Assembly (NCBI RefSeq): GCF_900078755.1 | Contig: NZ_FKIH01000028.1 | DNA from: Ichthyocystis sparus | GTDB lineage: Bacteria; Pseudomonadota; Gammaproteobacteria; Burkholderiales; 2013Ark19i | DNA: 64,000 nucleotides | Reading direction: 5' to 3' (one strand) | Part shown: piece by piece, positions 18,029 through 28,900 of the stretch | Layout of the letters: the number at the start of each line of letters is the position of its first letter | Position numbering within the stretch: the stretch's first letter is position 1 | Notes under the pieces: model-generated | What the model was told of the DNA's origin: nothing | What the model saw: the letters and a program-made list of their open reading frames with translations, nothing else | The model's database searches: none | Translations under genes and position numbers: made by a program

Positions 18029-18499
18029 GTGATCACTAAGTTGAGTAATTAATATACAATAACAAAGTTTATTATTACATTAATTACTAACACAAAATGA
18101 AGTATATAAATATGAAATTGTTTTTTTGTATCGATAATTGTTCTTTTATTATATAACATACAGTTATTAATAATTTTAACAGAACCACCTTTAGTGACAT
18201 AAAATATATGCAAAAAAGATAACAGCACCTTTTTCACCATAAGTGATTAACATAATTGTGTTACTAGTTCCTACTAGATGCAAACGTAATGCTAAATACA
18301 ATCTGCCCCCGTTTTATATAATGTGGGATATCTGCTAACTATTAACACGCGCGATCTTTAACTACTTAGTAAGAGCACGCGACATCACTTAGCTGTTAGA
18401 TATATTACCTCACACATTACAGTAATTCTTACACGCGTACATTAAATTGTTTGTCCCAACCATATATGAAGGAAGACTTATGATGGCGCAATCCTTATG
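18029..18499. other. spacer upstream of paralog A
   Basis: About 470 AT-rich bases. It contains the shared upstream element (18087-18128) near paralog A. No gene is recognised; a 63-codon antisense frame at 18049-18240 has no supporting features. Confidence 0.6.
18087..18128 (-). promoter_or_regulatory. array upstream element, copy A
   Basis: Plus-strand core ATAAATATGAAATT at 18106-18119 followed by a T-run, 78 bases before the paralog A start. The flank ACTAACACAAAATGAAG is a diverged form of the ACTAACATCAAAT seen in copies B and F. Confidence 0.6.
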
Positions 18500-21385
18500 T
18501 TACTTTGGTTGATGATCATTGGATAGCACATTCTCAACCCTCATGACGCATATTTCTAAGAATGAATTAATACAGATATTCCTAACTTCTGTCTTAAATT
18601 TATCAAACAATTTGTTAGATATGTCCTCAGTGGGGAGAGATATGGTATCGCCCAACAAAATTATTGATTTTTTTGATAGACGCCTCATTTCATCTTCGAA
18701 GGAAAGCAAAATTCCATCTATTATTTGAATTGGCTTGCTGTTTTTATAAAGTATGATATTACGTGCGCGAGAAACCAAATTGTCGTGCCCAATGATGCCA
18801 TACAAAGGGAAGATCGACATTACCTCATCAACAACACAATTTGAGCTGCCTATTAAATATTTGTTTTCATGTGATGATTGCAAAATTGCTCTTCCCAGTT
18901 CAGATATCTCCTGCAATGATTTTTTAGCTACCACTATGCCATCAAAATCTTTGAAGACTGCCCTTGCAAAGAAACCATCATCAGCACTACTGATTGTTGA
19001 CGCTACCATACCCGGCAATTTCAAGATAGCAGATTTTAATATATCTAACGATATCTCCGGAGAAAAACAGTATTTAGATTTTACTCTACGTGGCATTATC
19101 AATAAAACAGAAGACTTGCTGGCATACGATGACTTTTTTATAAAAAAACATTTCTCTACAGATAGGCCGTATGATAATTTTCTATCACATTGTTCTATAA
19201 GGATAATTTCATTAGCACATATTTTATAAAATTGATCTAAATGGTACCCATTACTTAGCACTATTCCCCTAATAGCAGATAAATTATTCCCTGGAATAAG
19301 TATATGCGATGCTAGATTTAATTCTAGTTTTTCCAGTTTAATAGCTATTATTTTAGCTATAGAACCCATAATATTATCATATAAATCTGCAAACTCCGGA
19401 TTTTCAATATTAAGGGATCTGATATACATCTTCATTTCTAGCAAAAACACCTCTTCGAAGTAATTATGTCTGAAACTAGAATTCTTTACAGCCGAAAAAT
19501 ATATCCCCTCACTTATATGGGTGCTATTTATCCCTATATTACTGATACTTGAAACATCATATTTTTCTACAGTTGATGCCTCTAAGTTCTTTCTTTTACA
19601 TGGATCAACTAAAGGCCTTTTACGATTATTGGGCACATTTGATAGTTTCTTTCGATACGATAACATACATGCATACTTAAAATATTCTAACAATCTGTGT
19701 GCATAGACAGATACATCACCTTCTGGTATCTCACTTACAGTGCCAGTTAATTCATTATAGAAAAATCTAAACTCTCTGATCTTACTATGTATATTCCCCT
19801 CAAACTTGTAAACTACTCTATGAACATAATCATAAAAACCAGATAGACTGTGCTGAGGGATATTGCCGGTATTTGTATATGAACTTATTGCTAAGCTGAC
19901 TTCGGTGTTAAATATAATTTCAGAAATTGGAAAATCTTGTATACTATCTGATATCTTGTTACCAATATTCTTAACTTCTTGTAACAATTGCCTTTGCAGA
20001 TACAGACCACAAAATTTACCAAAAAATGAAGATAATATAAACTCAGGTGTTGCTTGAGCTGTAAATCTCACTATTCTCTCTCTCAAATTTGAAATAGAGT
20101 TAATCATCGTAGTATCAAATCGGCTAGAGTGAAATCTTTCATCAAATGAGAATCTATGAGAGCTAGCTAGGTTGGTATCAATGAATATTTTACTAGGTAT
20201 ACATTTGTAAATATCACTTTTTATTTTGCTGTGGATGATATTCACGCATTTTTTAGATAATTTTTTAAAAAAAACACCGTTATTTATAGCCTCATGTCTA
20301 ATATTCTCAATTGACATTCCAGACCTTACTTGTACTGGATGTTTTTCTTCAATATCTTCTACTTCTTCCATAACCAGTGATATAAATATTTCTTCTAGGT
20401 AATGCAACACCGCAGAAAAATTCTTTCCAGCGCTCTCATCACTATAGAGGAGATTTATTGACGACGTCTTTTTCTTATTTTGCAGCGCAACACTTCCAAT
20501 CTGATACGCTTCTAGTCCTAGACCTATTTTCCTAACACTCAAGCTGTATATTCCACCATCCCAAGATAGAAGTGATGTTCCAAATTTACATCTTACAAGT
20601 TCACATGAAGGGTTATCAATAACATATGACTCATATGCAGGCAGAGATGTTGATTGAAGTGGGTCTGTACTTTTATTAAGTAGTGTAAATTTAAGTGACG
20701 CCTGACCATAATTAGGTTCGTCAATACTACTTGAATTTCCTAGCATTCGCTGAGTTTCTGCTTGTGTGGGGTGATTGCTTACATTTAACCCAGATGTGCT
20801 AGGTGTTTCATATTTAAATGGTAACGCATACTTGTGCTCACTAATAATCCGTTTGACATCGTATTCATTTACTACCATTTGCTTATAATTACCATTTACC
20901 CCTAATCCAGATGTACTAGGAATTTCATATTTAAATGTTGGATTGTACTCATACAATGGATCATATTCATATGACTCTCCAGTAATCTGTAATGATAGAT
21001 CATATTCACTTAGTTCTTTAGTAATTTGCAGCGGCAGATCGTATTTATACGATTCTTCAGTAATATCTAATGATAGGCCATATTCATGTGGCTCTTCATT
21101 AATCTGTAACGGCAGACCATATTCGTATGGTTCTTCAGTAATCTGTAGCGGCAGATCATATTTGTAGGATTCTTCAGTAATTTGTAATGGTAGGCCATAT
21201 TTATGCAATTCTTCAGTAATACCAGTAATATCATATTGATTTGAGGATATTCGATGTAATACAGCACACTTACTTTCATCTGCATGGCCAGATAATTGAC
21301 TAGAATTTGTATTTTGTAGTCCATTAGAATTTTCTATATTATTAGAAACTCTATCCAATGTATCATTAGTTGGGTAACAGTTCAT
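18500..21385 (-). CDS. array paralog B: repeat-bearing protein of unknown function (961 aa)
   Basis: Starts MNCYPTNDTL. Residues 56-146 are seven 13-residue acidic tyrosine-rich units. Residues 153-161 and 192-201 carry YEIPSTSGL and YETPSTSGLN, the hallmark of the module seen at full length in other paralogs. SEHKYALPF (182-190) precedes the conserved region, which runs from about residue 251 to 961. GTSLLSW is at 269-275, and GMSIENIRHEAINN and FFGKFCGLYLQRQLLQEV follow in the same order as in paralog A. The C-terminus ends ...VENVLSNDHQPK. No signal peptide is seen and the function is unknown. Confidence 0.9.
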   Translation of the reverse strand: MNCYPTNDTLDRVSNNIENSNGLQNTNSSQLSGHADESKCAVLHRISSNQYDITGITEELHKYGLPLQITEESYKYDLPLQITEEPYEYGLPLQINEEPHEYGLSLDITEESYKYDLPLQITKELSEYDLSLQITGESYEYDPLYEYNPTFKYEIPSTSGLGVNGNYKQMVVNEYDVKRIISEHKYALPFKYETPSTSGLNVSNHPTQAETQRMLGNSSSIDEPNYGQASLKFTLLNKSTDPLQSTSLPAYESYVIDNPSCELVRCKFGTSLLSWDGGIYSLSVRKIGLGLEAYQIGSVALQNKKKTSSINLLYSDESAGKNFSAVLHYLEEIFISLVMEEVEDIEEKHPVQVRSGMSIENIRHEAINNGVFFKKLSKKCVNIIHSKIKSDIYKCIPSKIFIDTNLASSHRFSFDERFHSSRFDTTMINSISNLRERIVRFTAQATPEFILSSFFGKFCGLYLQRQLLQEVKNIGNKISDSIQDFPISEIIFNTEVSLAISSYTNTGNIPQHSLSGFYDYVHRVVYKFEGNIHSKIREFRFFYNELTGTVSEIPEGDVSVYAHRLLEYFKYACMLSYRKKLSNVPNNRKRPLVDPCKRKNLEASTVEKYDVSSISNIGINSTHISEGIYFSAVKNSSFRHNYFEEVFLLEMKMYIRSLNIENPEFADLYDNIMGSIAKIIAIKLEKLELNLASHILIPGNNLSAIRGIVLSNGYHLDQFYKICANEIILIEQCDRKLSYGLSVEKCFFIKKSSYASKSSVLLIMPRRVKSKYCFSPEISLDILKSAILKLPGMVASTISSADDGFFARAVFKDFDGIVVAKKSLQEISELGRAILQSSHENKYLIGSSNCVVDEVMSIFPLYGIIGHDNLVSRARNIILYKNSKPIQIIDGILLSFEDEMRRLSKKSIILLGDTISLPTEDISNKLFDKFKTEVRNICINSFLEICVMRVENVLSNDHQPK
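20948..21220 (-). repeat. 39-bp tandem coding repeats in paralog B
   Basis: Seven in-register 13-residue units (residues 56-146) of the type ITEESYKYDLPLQ, differing mainly at positions 5-9. They correspond to only the central part of the 42-47 residue module repeated in paralogs A, C and D. Confidence 0.92.
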
Positions 21386-21706
21386 ACTTTCACTTTAAGT
21401 TAAGTAGTTGAGGTGCCACAATAAGTTTGGCTATTTAATGGACAACTACTAACATCAAATAAAATCTATAAATATGAAATTATTTTTTTAGATATCGGTT
21501 ATTATTCTTGTAATTTTATTTATGTTTGATATTTATTGATATTTTTCAGGTAATTATTTGTTTATTATTCTGTATTAGCACGTCAGTTTAAATAGTTTAC
21601 CGTAAATAATAATCCATAAATTTGCAATAATAACTTCACTATCTTTGCATAATATCACTGACTTATACTGTTTTTTTACCTTTATTTTCTATACGCCTTT
21701 TATTTA
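21386..21706. other. spacer between paralogs B and C
   Basis: 321 AT-rich bases holding the upstream element of paralog B (21447-21489) and the 3' flank of paralog C. No gene or clear terminator is seen. Confidence 0.6.
21447..21489 (-). promoter_or_regulatory. array upstream element, copy B
   Basis: Plus-strand ACTAACATCAAAT, then ATAAATATGAAATT at 21468-21481 and a T-run, 83 bases before the paralog B start. This is the best-preserved form together with copy F. Confidence 0.65.
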
Positions 21707-24700
21707 TCAAGTGCCTACTGTATATTTACTTGCAAATATCTCCGATAGCGAATTAATACTGTCACTTTTAATTTCACTTCTGAATTCATTAAATAATTTA
21801 TTCGCTGTGTCTTTAGATGGAAGAGACATTGTATTATCATCCAATAAAATTATTGATTCTCGAGATAAACGCTCTATTTCCATCTCAAAAGAAAGTATAA
21901 TCTCATCTAATTTATTGATTAATTTATTGTCTTTATGTGCTGCATTACATATTTTTGAAAGTAATTTACTGTACTTAATAACATTTTGCATGGGTAGTTG
22001 TTTTGTTATTTTATCAACAATACGTTCTAATCTATAGCTCAGGTGTTGATTTTCATGTGCTGACTGCAGAATATTTCTTCCTAGATTAGAAAATTCTTGT
22101 AATGATTTTTTAGATATTATTGTGCCATTAAAATTCTTGAAAATGGCATTTACAAAAAAACTGTCATCTGCATTTTGTATCTTTGATTGCAGCATATTGG
22201 GCAATTTTAAGATGGCAGATCTTAGTAAATCTAGTAATGATTCAGGAGAATAAGAAATTTTGGGTTTCGTTTGTCTCGGTGTTATGGAAGAAATGGATGT
22301 TTTATAGGCATATGGGTCGGGGTTTTTTTTATTTTCTTGACTCAATAGATTTTTCATGGATATCCCGTATGGTAGGTTTGTATCACATTGATTAATCATG
22401 TTAAACTCATCTTCGCAAATTTTAGAAAATATATATAACAAGTAATCATTACGCAATATTGAATCCTTAATAGTAGATATTTTTTTTTCTGGAATGAGTA
22501 CCGTAGATAGCAACTCCAATTCTAATTTATCTAATTTATGGGACATCATGCTAGCTATAGCACTCATAGTGTTGGCATACAAATGAGAAAAGTCTATATT
22601 TTCAACATGTAATGATTGGATATATATCTTCATTTCCATCAAAAATAATTCTTCGAACTTAATGTGCCTAAAATCAGAATTTTTTATAGCCAAGAAATAT
22701 ATTCCATTCACTATATGATCATCGTTTATTCCTATTTTAGTAACACACGAAATATTTCGTTTATCATCTATACTTGCTACTTCCGAAGCAGATGTCTTAG
22801 ATGTAGAAGTAGCAAAAAAATTCTTCTTTTCGCTTGTGTTATTCGATAATTTTTCGCGATATAAACACATAGCGGCATACTTAAAGTATTCTAACAATCT
22901 ATCTGAAAATATTGATAGATCATCTTCTGATGCCTCGTTTATTGTGCCACTTAAATTTTCATAATAAAACCTAGATTTCTTAATCTCAGAATATACATTG
23001 TACCTGAACTTATAAATTTGTTTGTGAACATAATCGTAAAAGCCAGATGCATTATTTTGTGGAATACTACCGGTGTTAGTATATGATCTTATTGCTAAAT
23101 TTATTTCAGTGTTAGATCTAATTCCTGGAGGAATTGGAAAATTTTGTTCAATATCTGATATTTTATCACCAATATTCTTAATTTCTTGTAACAATTGTCT
23201 TTGTAAATACAGACCACAAAATTTACTGAAAAATGAAAACAATATAAACTCAGGTTTTGCTTGTGTTATGAACTTTATTATTCTTTCCTTTAGATTCAAA
23301 ATAGAATTAGTTATAAGAATAGTTAATCTATGAGAGTGTAATGCTTCATTGAATGAAAGTCTGGCGGTATTTTTTATTTCAGTCCTGACGTATATTCTAG
23401 TAGGAATATCTTTGTAAATATCTTCCATATTGTTAGTAATATTTGTGTATTTTTCAGACAATTTTTCAAAGAACATATTGTTATTTATGGCAGCATTTCT
23501 AAGATCTTCAATTGACATTCCATGTTTTATCTCTATTGGATACTCTGCTTCAACATTTTCTATTTCATTTATGACCAATGAGATAAATATATTCTTCACG
23601 ATATTAGATATTACGGAAAAGTTTTTTTCATCACGATTATTGTTGCGTGTATCTGCCGATGATGCTTTCTTATTGGGTGATACTATATTTCCAATTTTAT
23701 AATCTTCTATTTCTGGGCCAATTTCTTTGACAATCAAGCTATATATTCCTCCTTTCCATGATAGTAATGAGGTTCCAAATTTAGACTTTAAAAATTTACA
23801 GGAAGGAGTGCTGATAATATAGGATTCACATATTGGTATTGATGCTTGAGGAATTGGTTTTTTATTTTGTAAAATACAATTTTTAGGCTGCGTAATTTCA
23901 TGTGTATTTTCTGTTATTTGTTGATATTGTATTTTTGTATGAGTATTGTCTGTATTTAATACAGATATAATATGTGATTCATCTGGAAATGGTAATGTAT
24001 AGTTGTGTTCACTTACAATCTGTGCAATGACACGATGATTTTTTACTACTATTTGCTGTCTTTGTATTTGTTCGAGATAGTTGCTAACATTAAATTTAGA
24101 TGCATTATAAATTTCATCTGGTGTTGGGATAGTACATTCATACGTTTCGTAAGTATTTTGAGAGATAGTATTTTGATTTTCTACTATTTGTTGTATTTGA
24201 GAGGGATAATTGTTAAACGTTAGTTCAGATGCATCAAGTATTTCATTTAGTAATCGAGGAGTAAGTTCATATGATTCATCAGTATCTCGAACAAGGTCAT
24301 GCTGATTCCCCACCGTTTGCTGTTGTTGTGATTGGGTGAGGTAGTTATTAACGTTTGATTCAGATGCATCAAGTATATCATCCAGTAATTGTTGGGTAAA
24401 TTCATATGATTCATCAGTATTTTGATCAACATCGTGCTGATCTTCTATTATTTGCTGTTGTTGTATTTGACTGAGATGATTGCCAATGTTTAATTCAGGT
24501 ATATTAGAAATTTTCTCTGATAATGGGAGAGAGCATTCATATAGTTCATAATTATCTTGAGTGATAGCATGTTGATTTTTTATTATTTGTTGTATTCTTG
24601 ATAGATAGGTGTTAACGTTTAATTCAGATGTGTCAAGTATATCATCCAGTAATTGTTGGGTAAATTCATATGATTCATCAGTATTTTGAGCAACGTCATG

Positions 24701-25462
24701 TTGATTTCTCACTTCTTGCTGTTGTTGTGATTGGGTGAGGTAGTTGTTAACTTTTGATTCAGATGTGTCAAGTATTTCATCCAATAATTGTTGGGTAAAT
24801 TCATATGGTTCATCAATATTTTGAGAAACTTCACGCTGATTTTTCATTGTTTGTTGTTGTGATTGGGTGAGGTAGTTGTTAATGTTTGATTCAGATGTAT
24901 CAAGTATCTCATCCGGTAATTGTTGGGTAAATTCATATGATTCATCAATATGTTGAGCAATTTCATGCTGATTTATCACTGTTTGTTGTTGCGCTTGATT
25001 GAGGTAGTTGTTGACTTTTGATTCAGATTTATCAAGTATTTCATCCAATAATTGTTGGATGAATTCACATGATTTATCATTTTCTTGAACATCATCATGT
25101 TGATTTTTGGTAAGGTGGCTGCTAATATTTAATTTAGATACGCCAAGTATTTCTTCTGGTAGTTGAGCAGTAAATTCATATGATTCATCAGTGTATTGTA
25201 TGATATCTTGTTTACTTGAAGGTGTTTGTTGATAAGTTTTTGCAGAACAACTTTCAGTATCTGAGTTTTCACTGTTACTGTATGTATTAACGGTTGTGGC
25301 ATTTTGGTTGTTATACTGAAATATTTGACCCGATACTCTTGATGTGCTTTCAGTTGTTAGGCTAGATAATTGACTAAGATATTGATCTAGCTCTCCATCA
25401 GTACATTCTAGTTCAGAAACATTATTTGATGTGTTACAAGTTGCTATATGATAATAATCCAT
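21707..25462 (-). CDS. array paralog C: repeat-bearing protein of unknown function (1251 aa)
   Basis: Starts MDYYHIATCN. After a polar leader, residues 92-525 hold ten degenerate units of 37-46 residues. The conserved region spans about 542-1251, beginning ESYIISTPSCKF and containing GTSLLSW, GMSIEDLRNAAINN, FFSKFCGLYLQRQLLQEI and ISKKSLQEFSNLGR. It has the longest repeat region of the family apart from paralog D. Near its C-terminus it carries two adjacent Ds (LLDDNTMSLPS) where other members have a shorter loop. Unknown function; no export signal visible. Confidence 0.9.
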   Translation of the reverse strand: MDYYHIATCNTSNNVSELECTDGELDQYLSQLSSLTTESTSRVSGQIFQYNNQNATTVNTYSNSENSDTESCSAKTYQQTPSSKQDIIQYTDESYEFTAQLPEEILGVSKLNISSHLTKNQHDDVQENDKSCEFIQQLLDEILDKSESKVNNYLNQAQQQTVINQHEIAQHIDESYEFTQQLPDEILDTSESNINNYLTQSQQQTMKNQREVSQNIDEPYEFTQQLLDEILDTSESKVNNYLTQSQQQQEVRNQHDVAQNTDESYEFTQQLLDDILDTSELNVNTYLSRIQQIIKNQHAITQDNYELYECSLPLSEKISNIPELNIGNHLSQIQQQQIIEDQHDVDQNTDESYEFTQQLLDDILDASESNVNNYLTQSQQQQTVGNQHDLVRDTDESYELTPRLLNEILDASELTFNNYPSQIQQIVENQNTISQNTYETYECTIPTPDEIYNASKFNVSNYLEQIQRQQIVVKNHRVIAQIVSEHNYTLPFPDESHIISVLNTDNTHTKIQYQQITENTHEITQPKNCILQNKKPIPQASIPICESYIISTPSCKFLKSKFGTSLLSWKGGIYSLIVKEIGPEIEDYKIGNIVSPNKKASSADTRNNNRDEKNFSVISNIVKNIFISLVINEIENVEAEYPIEIKHGMSIEDLRNAAINNNMFFEKLSEKYTNITNNMEDIYKDIPTRIYVRTEIKNTARLSFNEALHSHRLTILITNSILNLKERIIKFITQAKPEFILFSFFSKFCGLYLQRQLLQEIKNIGDKISDIEQNFPIPPGIRSNTEINLAIRSYTNTGSIPQNNASGFYDYVHKQIYKFRYNVYSEIKKSRFYYENLSGTINEASEDDLSIFSDRLLEYFKYAAMCLYREKLSNNTSEKKNFFATSTSKTSASEVASIDDKRNISCVTKIGINDDHIVNGIYFLAIKNSDFRHIKFEELFLMEMKIYIQSLHVENIDFSHLYANTMSAIASMMSHKLDKLELELLSTVLIPEKKISTIKDSILRNDYLLYIFSKICEDEFNMINQCDTNLPYGISMKNLLSQENKKNPDPYAYKTSISSITPRQTKPKISYSPESLLDLLRSAILKLPNMLQSKIQNADDSFFVNAIFKNFNGTIISKKSLQEFSNLGRNILQSAHENQHLSYRLERIVDKITKQLPMQNVIKYSKLLSKICNAAHKDNKLINKLDEIILSFEMEIERLSRESIILLDDNTMSLPSKDTANKLFNEFRSEIKSDSINSLSEIFASKYTVGT
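23885..25189 (-). repeat. about 130-bp degenerate tandem coding repeats in paralog C
   Basis: Ten units of mostly 43-46 residues built on DESYEFTQQLLDEILD, then TSESxVNNYLTQSQQQQ and NQHDVAQNT. Units 3, 4, 5 and 7 are closest to one another; units 6, 9 and 10 have drifted towards forms like YECTIP and EHNYTLPF that resemble other paralogs. Confidence 0.9.
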
Positions 25463-25951
25463 ACTATCACTAAATTAAGTTACAATAATGGGTTTAGACA
25501 TATTTTTTCTAATCATTGGCACCAAATTAAATCTATAAATATGAAATTATCTCTTTGATACCTGTTATATATTATTATAGAATTTTATTCCAGGTATATA
25601 TTGATTAAGTGTTTTAGTGGAACTATTTTTTTTATCTCTTAAGCATATTGGCAGTGTAGTTTAAATGTTTGTTAGGTACAAGATATATTATTAGGTTTGT
25701 TTATTTATGTGTTTCATGGTGTATTGGTGGATATATAAGATATGATAAATTTACTACGTTATCAGTGCTATTTAACGCTACTTAACAGTTTTATTGGTGG
25801 TATGTTTTGTGCATTACTGAGTAGTTTTGTTCATGCATATATTTTAAATGGCAATATTTGTGTCTTTAAGGTCCTGCACGCTATACGCTATATAGATTGA
25901 TACATACCTTGGTGTTGGATTCTATTATATTTTTGGCAAAAAATTACTTTA
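25463..25951. other. spacer between paralogs C and D
   Basis: About 490 AT-rich bases with the upstream element of paralog C (25519-25555). The remainder, including 25620-25950, shows no gene that I can support. Confidence 0.6.
25519..25555 (-). promoter_or_regulatory. array upstream element, copy C
   Basis: Plus-strand core CTATAAATATGAAATTAT with ATAAATATGAAATT at 25535-25548, 73 bases before the paralog C start. The flank CACCAAATTAAAT replaces the ACATCAAAT of copies B and F. Confidence 0.58.
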
Positions 25952-28900
25952 CTAAGTACTTATTACATGTTCACTGACACTCATTTCGGAAAACGAAGTA
26001 ATACAGTAAAACGTAATTTGTCTCTTAAATTCACCAAATAACGTGTAAGCAATATCTTGGGGGGGGAGTGTTATGGTATCACCAAGTAAAATTATGGATT
26101 CCAGTGATAAACGGTATATTTCTTCTTCGAACAAAAGCACAGTTTTATTTATGAAAAATTTTGCATTCATATTTTTAGTGATCCCCACACTATCGGGTCT
26201 TGCAACAAATGAATCGCTGCTAGCATAATCCACTTTTTCATTGTTAACACTTTTCAGGTTATCTAGGAGAAATTTATTTTCATGCACCGATTGTAAAATA
26301 TGTCTTCCCAGTGCAGAAATTTCTTGTAATGATTTTTTGGATATCATTATACCATTAAAATTTTTGAAAAGAGCGCTTGTGAAAAATTTGTTATCTGCAT
26401 TGCTTATCTTTGATCGTACTATACTTGGTAATATAGAGACAGCATATGTTATAACATCTGACAATAGTTCTGAAGAATAAGAGATTTTACCATCCACTCT
26501 GCGAGGTGTTATCGATGAAGCAGATGATGGGGAGGTATATAATTCCTTCCCATGAAAGAAACATTTTGTCATTGATATACCGTAGGATGATTTTTTATCA
26601 CATTGCCTAATCATATCTAATTCATCTTCACAAATTTTACTAAATTTGTTTAAATGGTAATCACTATTAAGTATTAATTGCTTTACGGTATAAATGTTGT
26701 TTCCTGGGATAAGTATATATGAAGATAATTCTAATTCTAGGTTTTCTAATTTGTGATATATAATAGAAGATATGGCACGCATAAAATTTGTATAGAAACA
26801 TGAAAAATCTGGAATTTCAATATCTGCTGACCTTATATAACTTTTCATTTCCATCAAAAATAACTCTTCTAAATTACTATATTTAAAATCAGAGTTTTTT
26901 ATAGCTGATGAATATATTCCATCTCGTAGGTGATTGCTATTTATATGCATATCACTAATACATGAAACATTGTAATCTAATTCATGTTTTGTTTTTGAAG
27001 ACTTTTTATTTTTACTAAGTAAATTCTTACTCCTTGGTTTGTATACAGGTTTCAATTTTTTTTGACATGAGCATACAATTTCATACTTAAAATATTCTAA
27101 CAATCTTTGTGAAAATATTAATATATCATCTTCTGACGATTCACTTATGGTTCCTATTGATTCATTATAGAAAAATTTTAATTTTTTAAGTTGGGTACAT
27201 ATATTATCCATAAAGTCACAAGCTACTTGGTGGATGATATTATAAAAACCAGATGCACTACTTGAGGGAATATTACCAGTAGTATTATATGATCTAATTG
27301 CTAAATTTATTTCATTAATTGATCTAATTGCAGGAGATATAAAATATTTTTTCACTCTTTCAGATATTAAATCTCCAATGTTTTTAATTTCTTCTAACAA
27401 TTGTCTTTGTAGATATAAACCGCATAATTTTCCAAAAAAAGAAAACAATATAAACTTGGATTCTGCATTAGTTATGAAATCTATTATTCTTGTTCTTAAA
27501 TCTGAAATAGAGTTTATTATTATGTGATTGAATAGTTTAGCATGTGCTTTTGGGTTAAATTGAAAGTTAGTGTTATCATTTATATTTGTAGCAATATATA
27601 TCTTGCTAGGTATATATTGGTAAATATCATTTTTTATTTTAGAACGCGTAATATTTGAGCACCTTTCAGAAAACTTTTGGAAGAAAACATGGTTATTTAT
27701 AGATGCATTTCTGAGATCTTCTATTGACATTTCAGGTGCTATATGTACTGGGTATTCTGATTCAACACTTTTTACTTCTTCTAGAATCAATGATATAAAT
27801 ATTTTTTTCAGGTGATGTGATATTAAAGAAAGATTTTTACCTCCAGAACTATTCATGCAGTTGTATTTTGATAACCTATTAATTACTATAATTTCATCAA
27901 GCTTGGTTTCTATTTCTCCTATGCCTATTTCTTTGATAACTGAGCTATATATTCCTCCTTCACATGATAGTAGTGAAGTTCCAAATTTATAGTTTGTAAA
28001 TTTACAAGAAGGAACATCAAGGGTATATGGTTTATAGGTAATAGCTTCTGTTAGATATGGTACGGAGTGGGTGTATTTACTCGGTAATGTGTATTTATGT
28101 TCATTCATAATCTGTATTGTTTCATCTGCATTTTCTATAATCTGTAAATCAGTGTTTAGTTCTGATACGATAGGTATTTCATATTGAAATGTTGGATCAT
28201 GTTCACATGATTTTTCAGTAATCTGTGCTATTTCATTTGTATTTTCTATAATTTGTTGTTGCTGTTGCTGTGTTTCCATAATCTGTAAATCAGTGTTTAG
28301 TCCTGATACGATAGGTATTTCATATTGAAATGTTGGATCATGTTCACATGATTTTTCAGTAATCTGTGCTATTTCATTTGTATTTTCTATAATTTGTTGT
28401 TGCTGTTGCTGTGTTTCCATAATCTGTAAATCAGTGTTTAGTCCTGATACGATAGGTATTTCATATTGAAATGTTGGATCATGTTCACATGATTTTTCAG
28501 TAATCTGTGCTATTTCATTTGTATTTTCTATAATTTGTTGTTGCTGTTGCTGTGTTTCCATAATCTGTAAATCAGTGTTTAGTCCTGATATGATAGGTAT
28601 TTCATATTGGAACGTTGGATCATGTTCGCATGATTTTTCAGTGATCTTTGTTATTTCATTTATATATTCTATAATTTGTTGTTGTGTTTCCATAATCTGT
28701 AAATCAGTATTTAGTCCTGATATGCTAGGTATTTCATATTGAAATGGCAGATCATATCCATATGATTTTTCAGTAGTCTGCGCTAGTTCATTCGTGTTTT
28801 CTACGGTTTGTTGTTGCTGTGTTTCTATAATCTGTAAATTTGTGTTTAGTCCTGATATGCTAGGTATTTCATTTTGAAATGTTAGATCATATCCATATGA

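Noticed and set aside
18049..18240. 63-codon minus-strand ORF upstream of paralog A
   Set aside because: AT-rich frame covering the shared upstream element; no ribosome-binding site or domain.
26241..26480. Plus-strand ORFs antisense to the paralogs (this and similar ones at 18753-19229, 21645-22037 and 37318-37677)
   Set aside because: They mirror conserved coding stretches on the minus strand, have no ribosome-binding sites and vary with the opposite gene.
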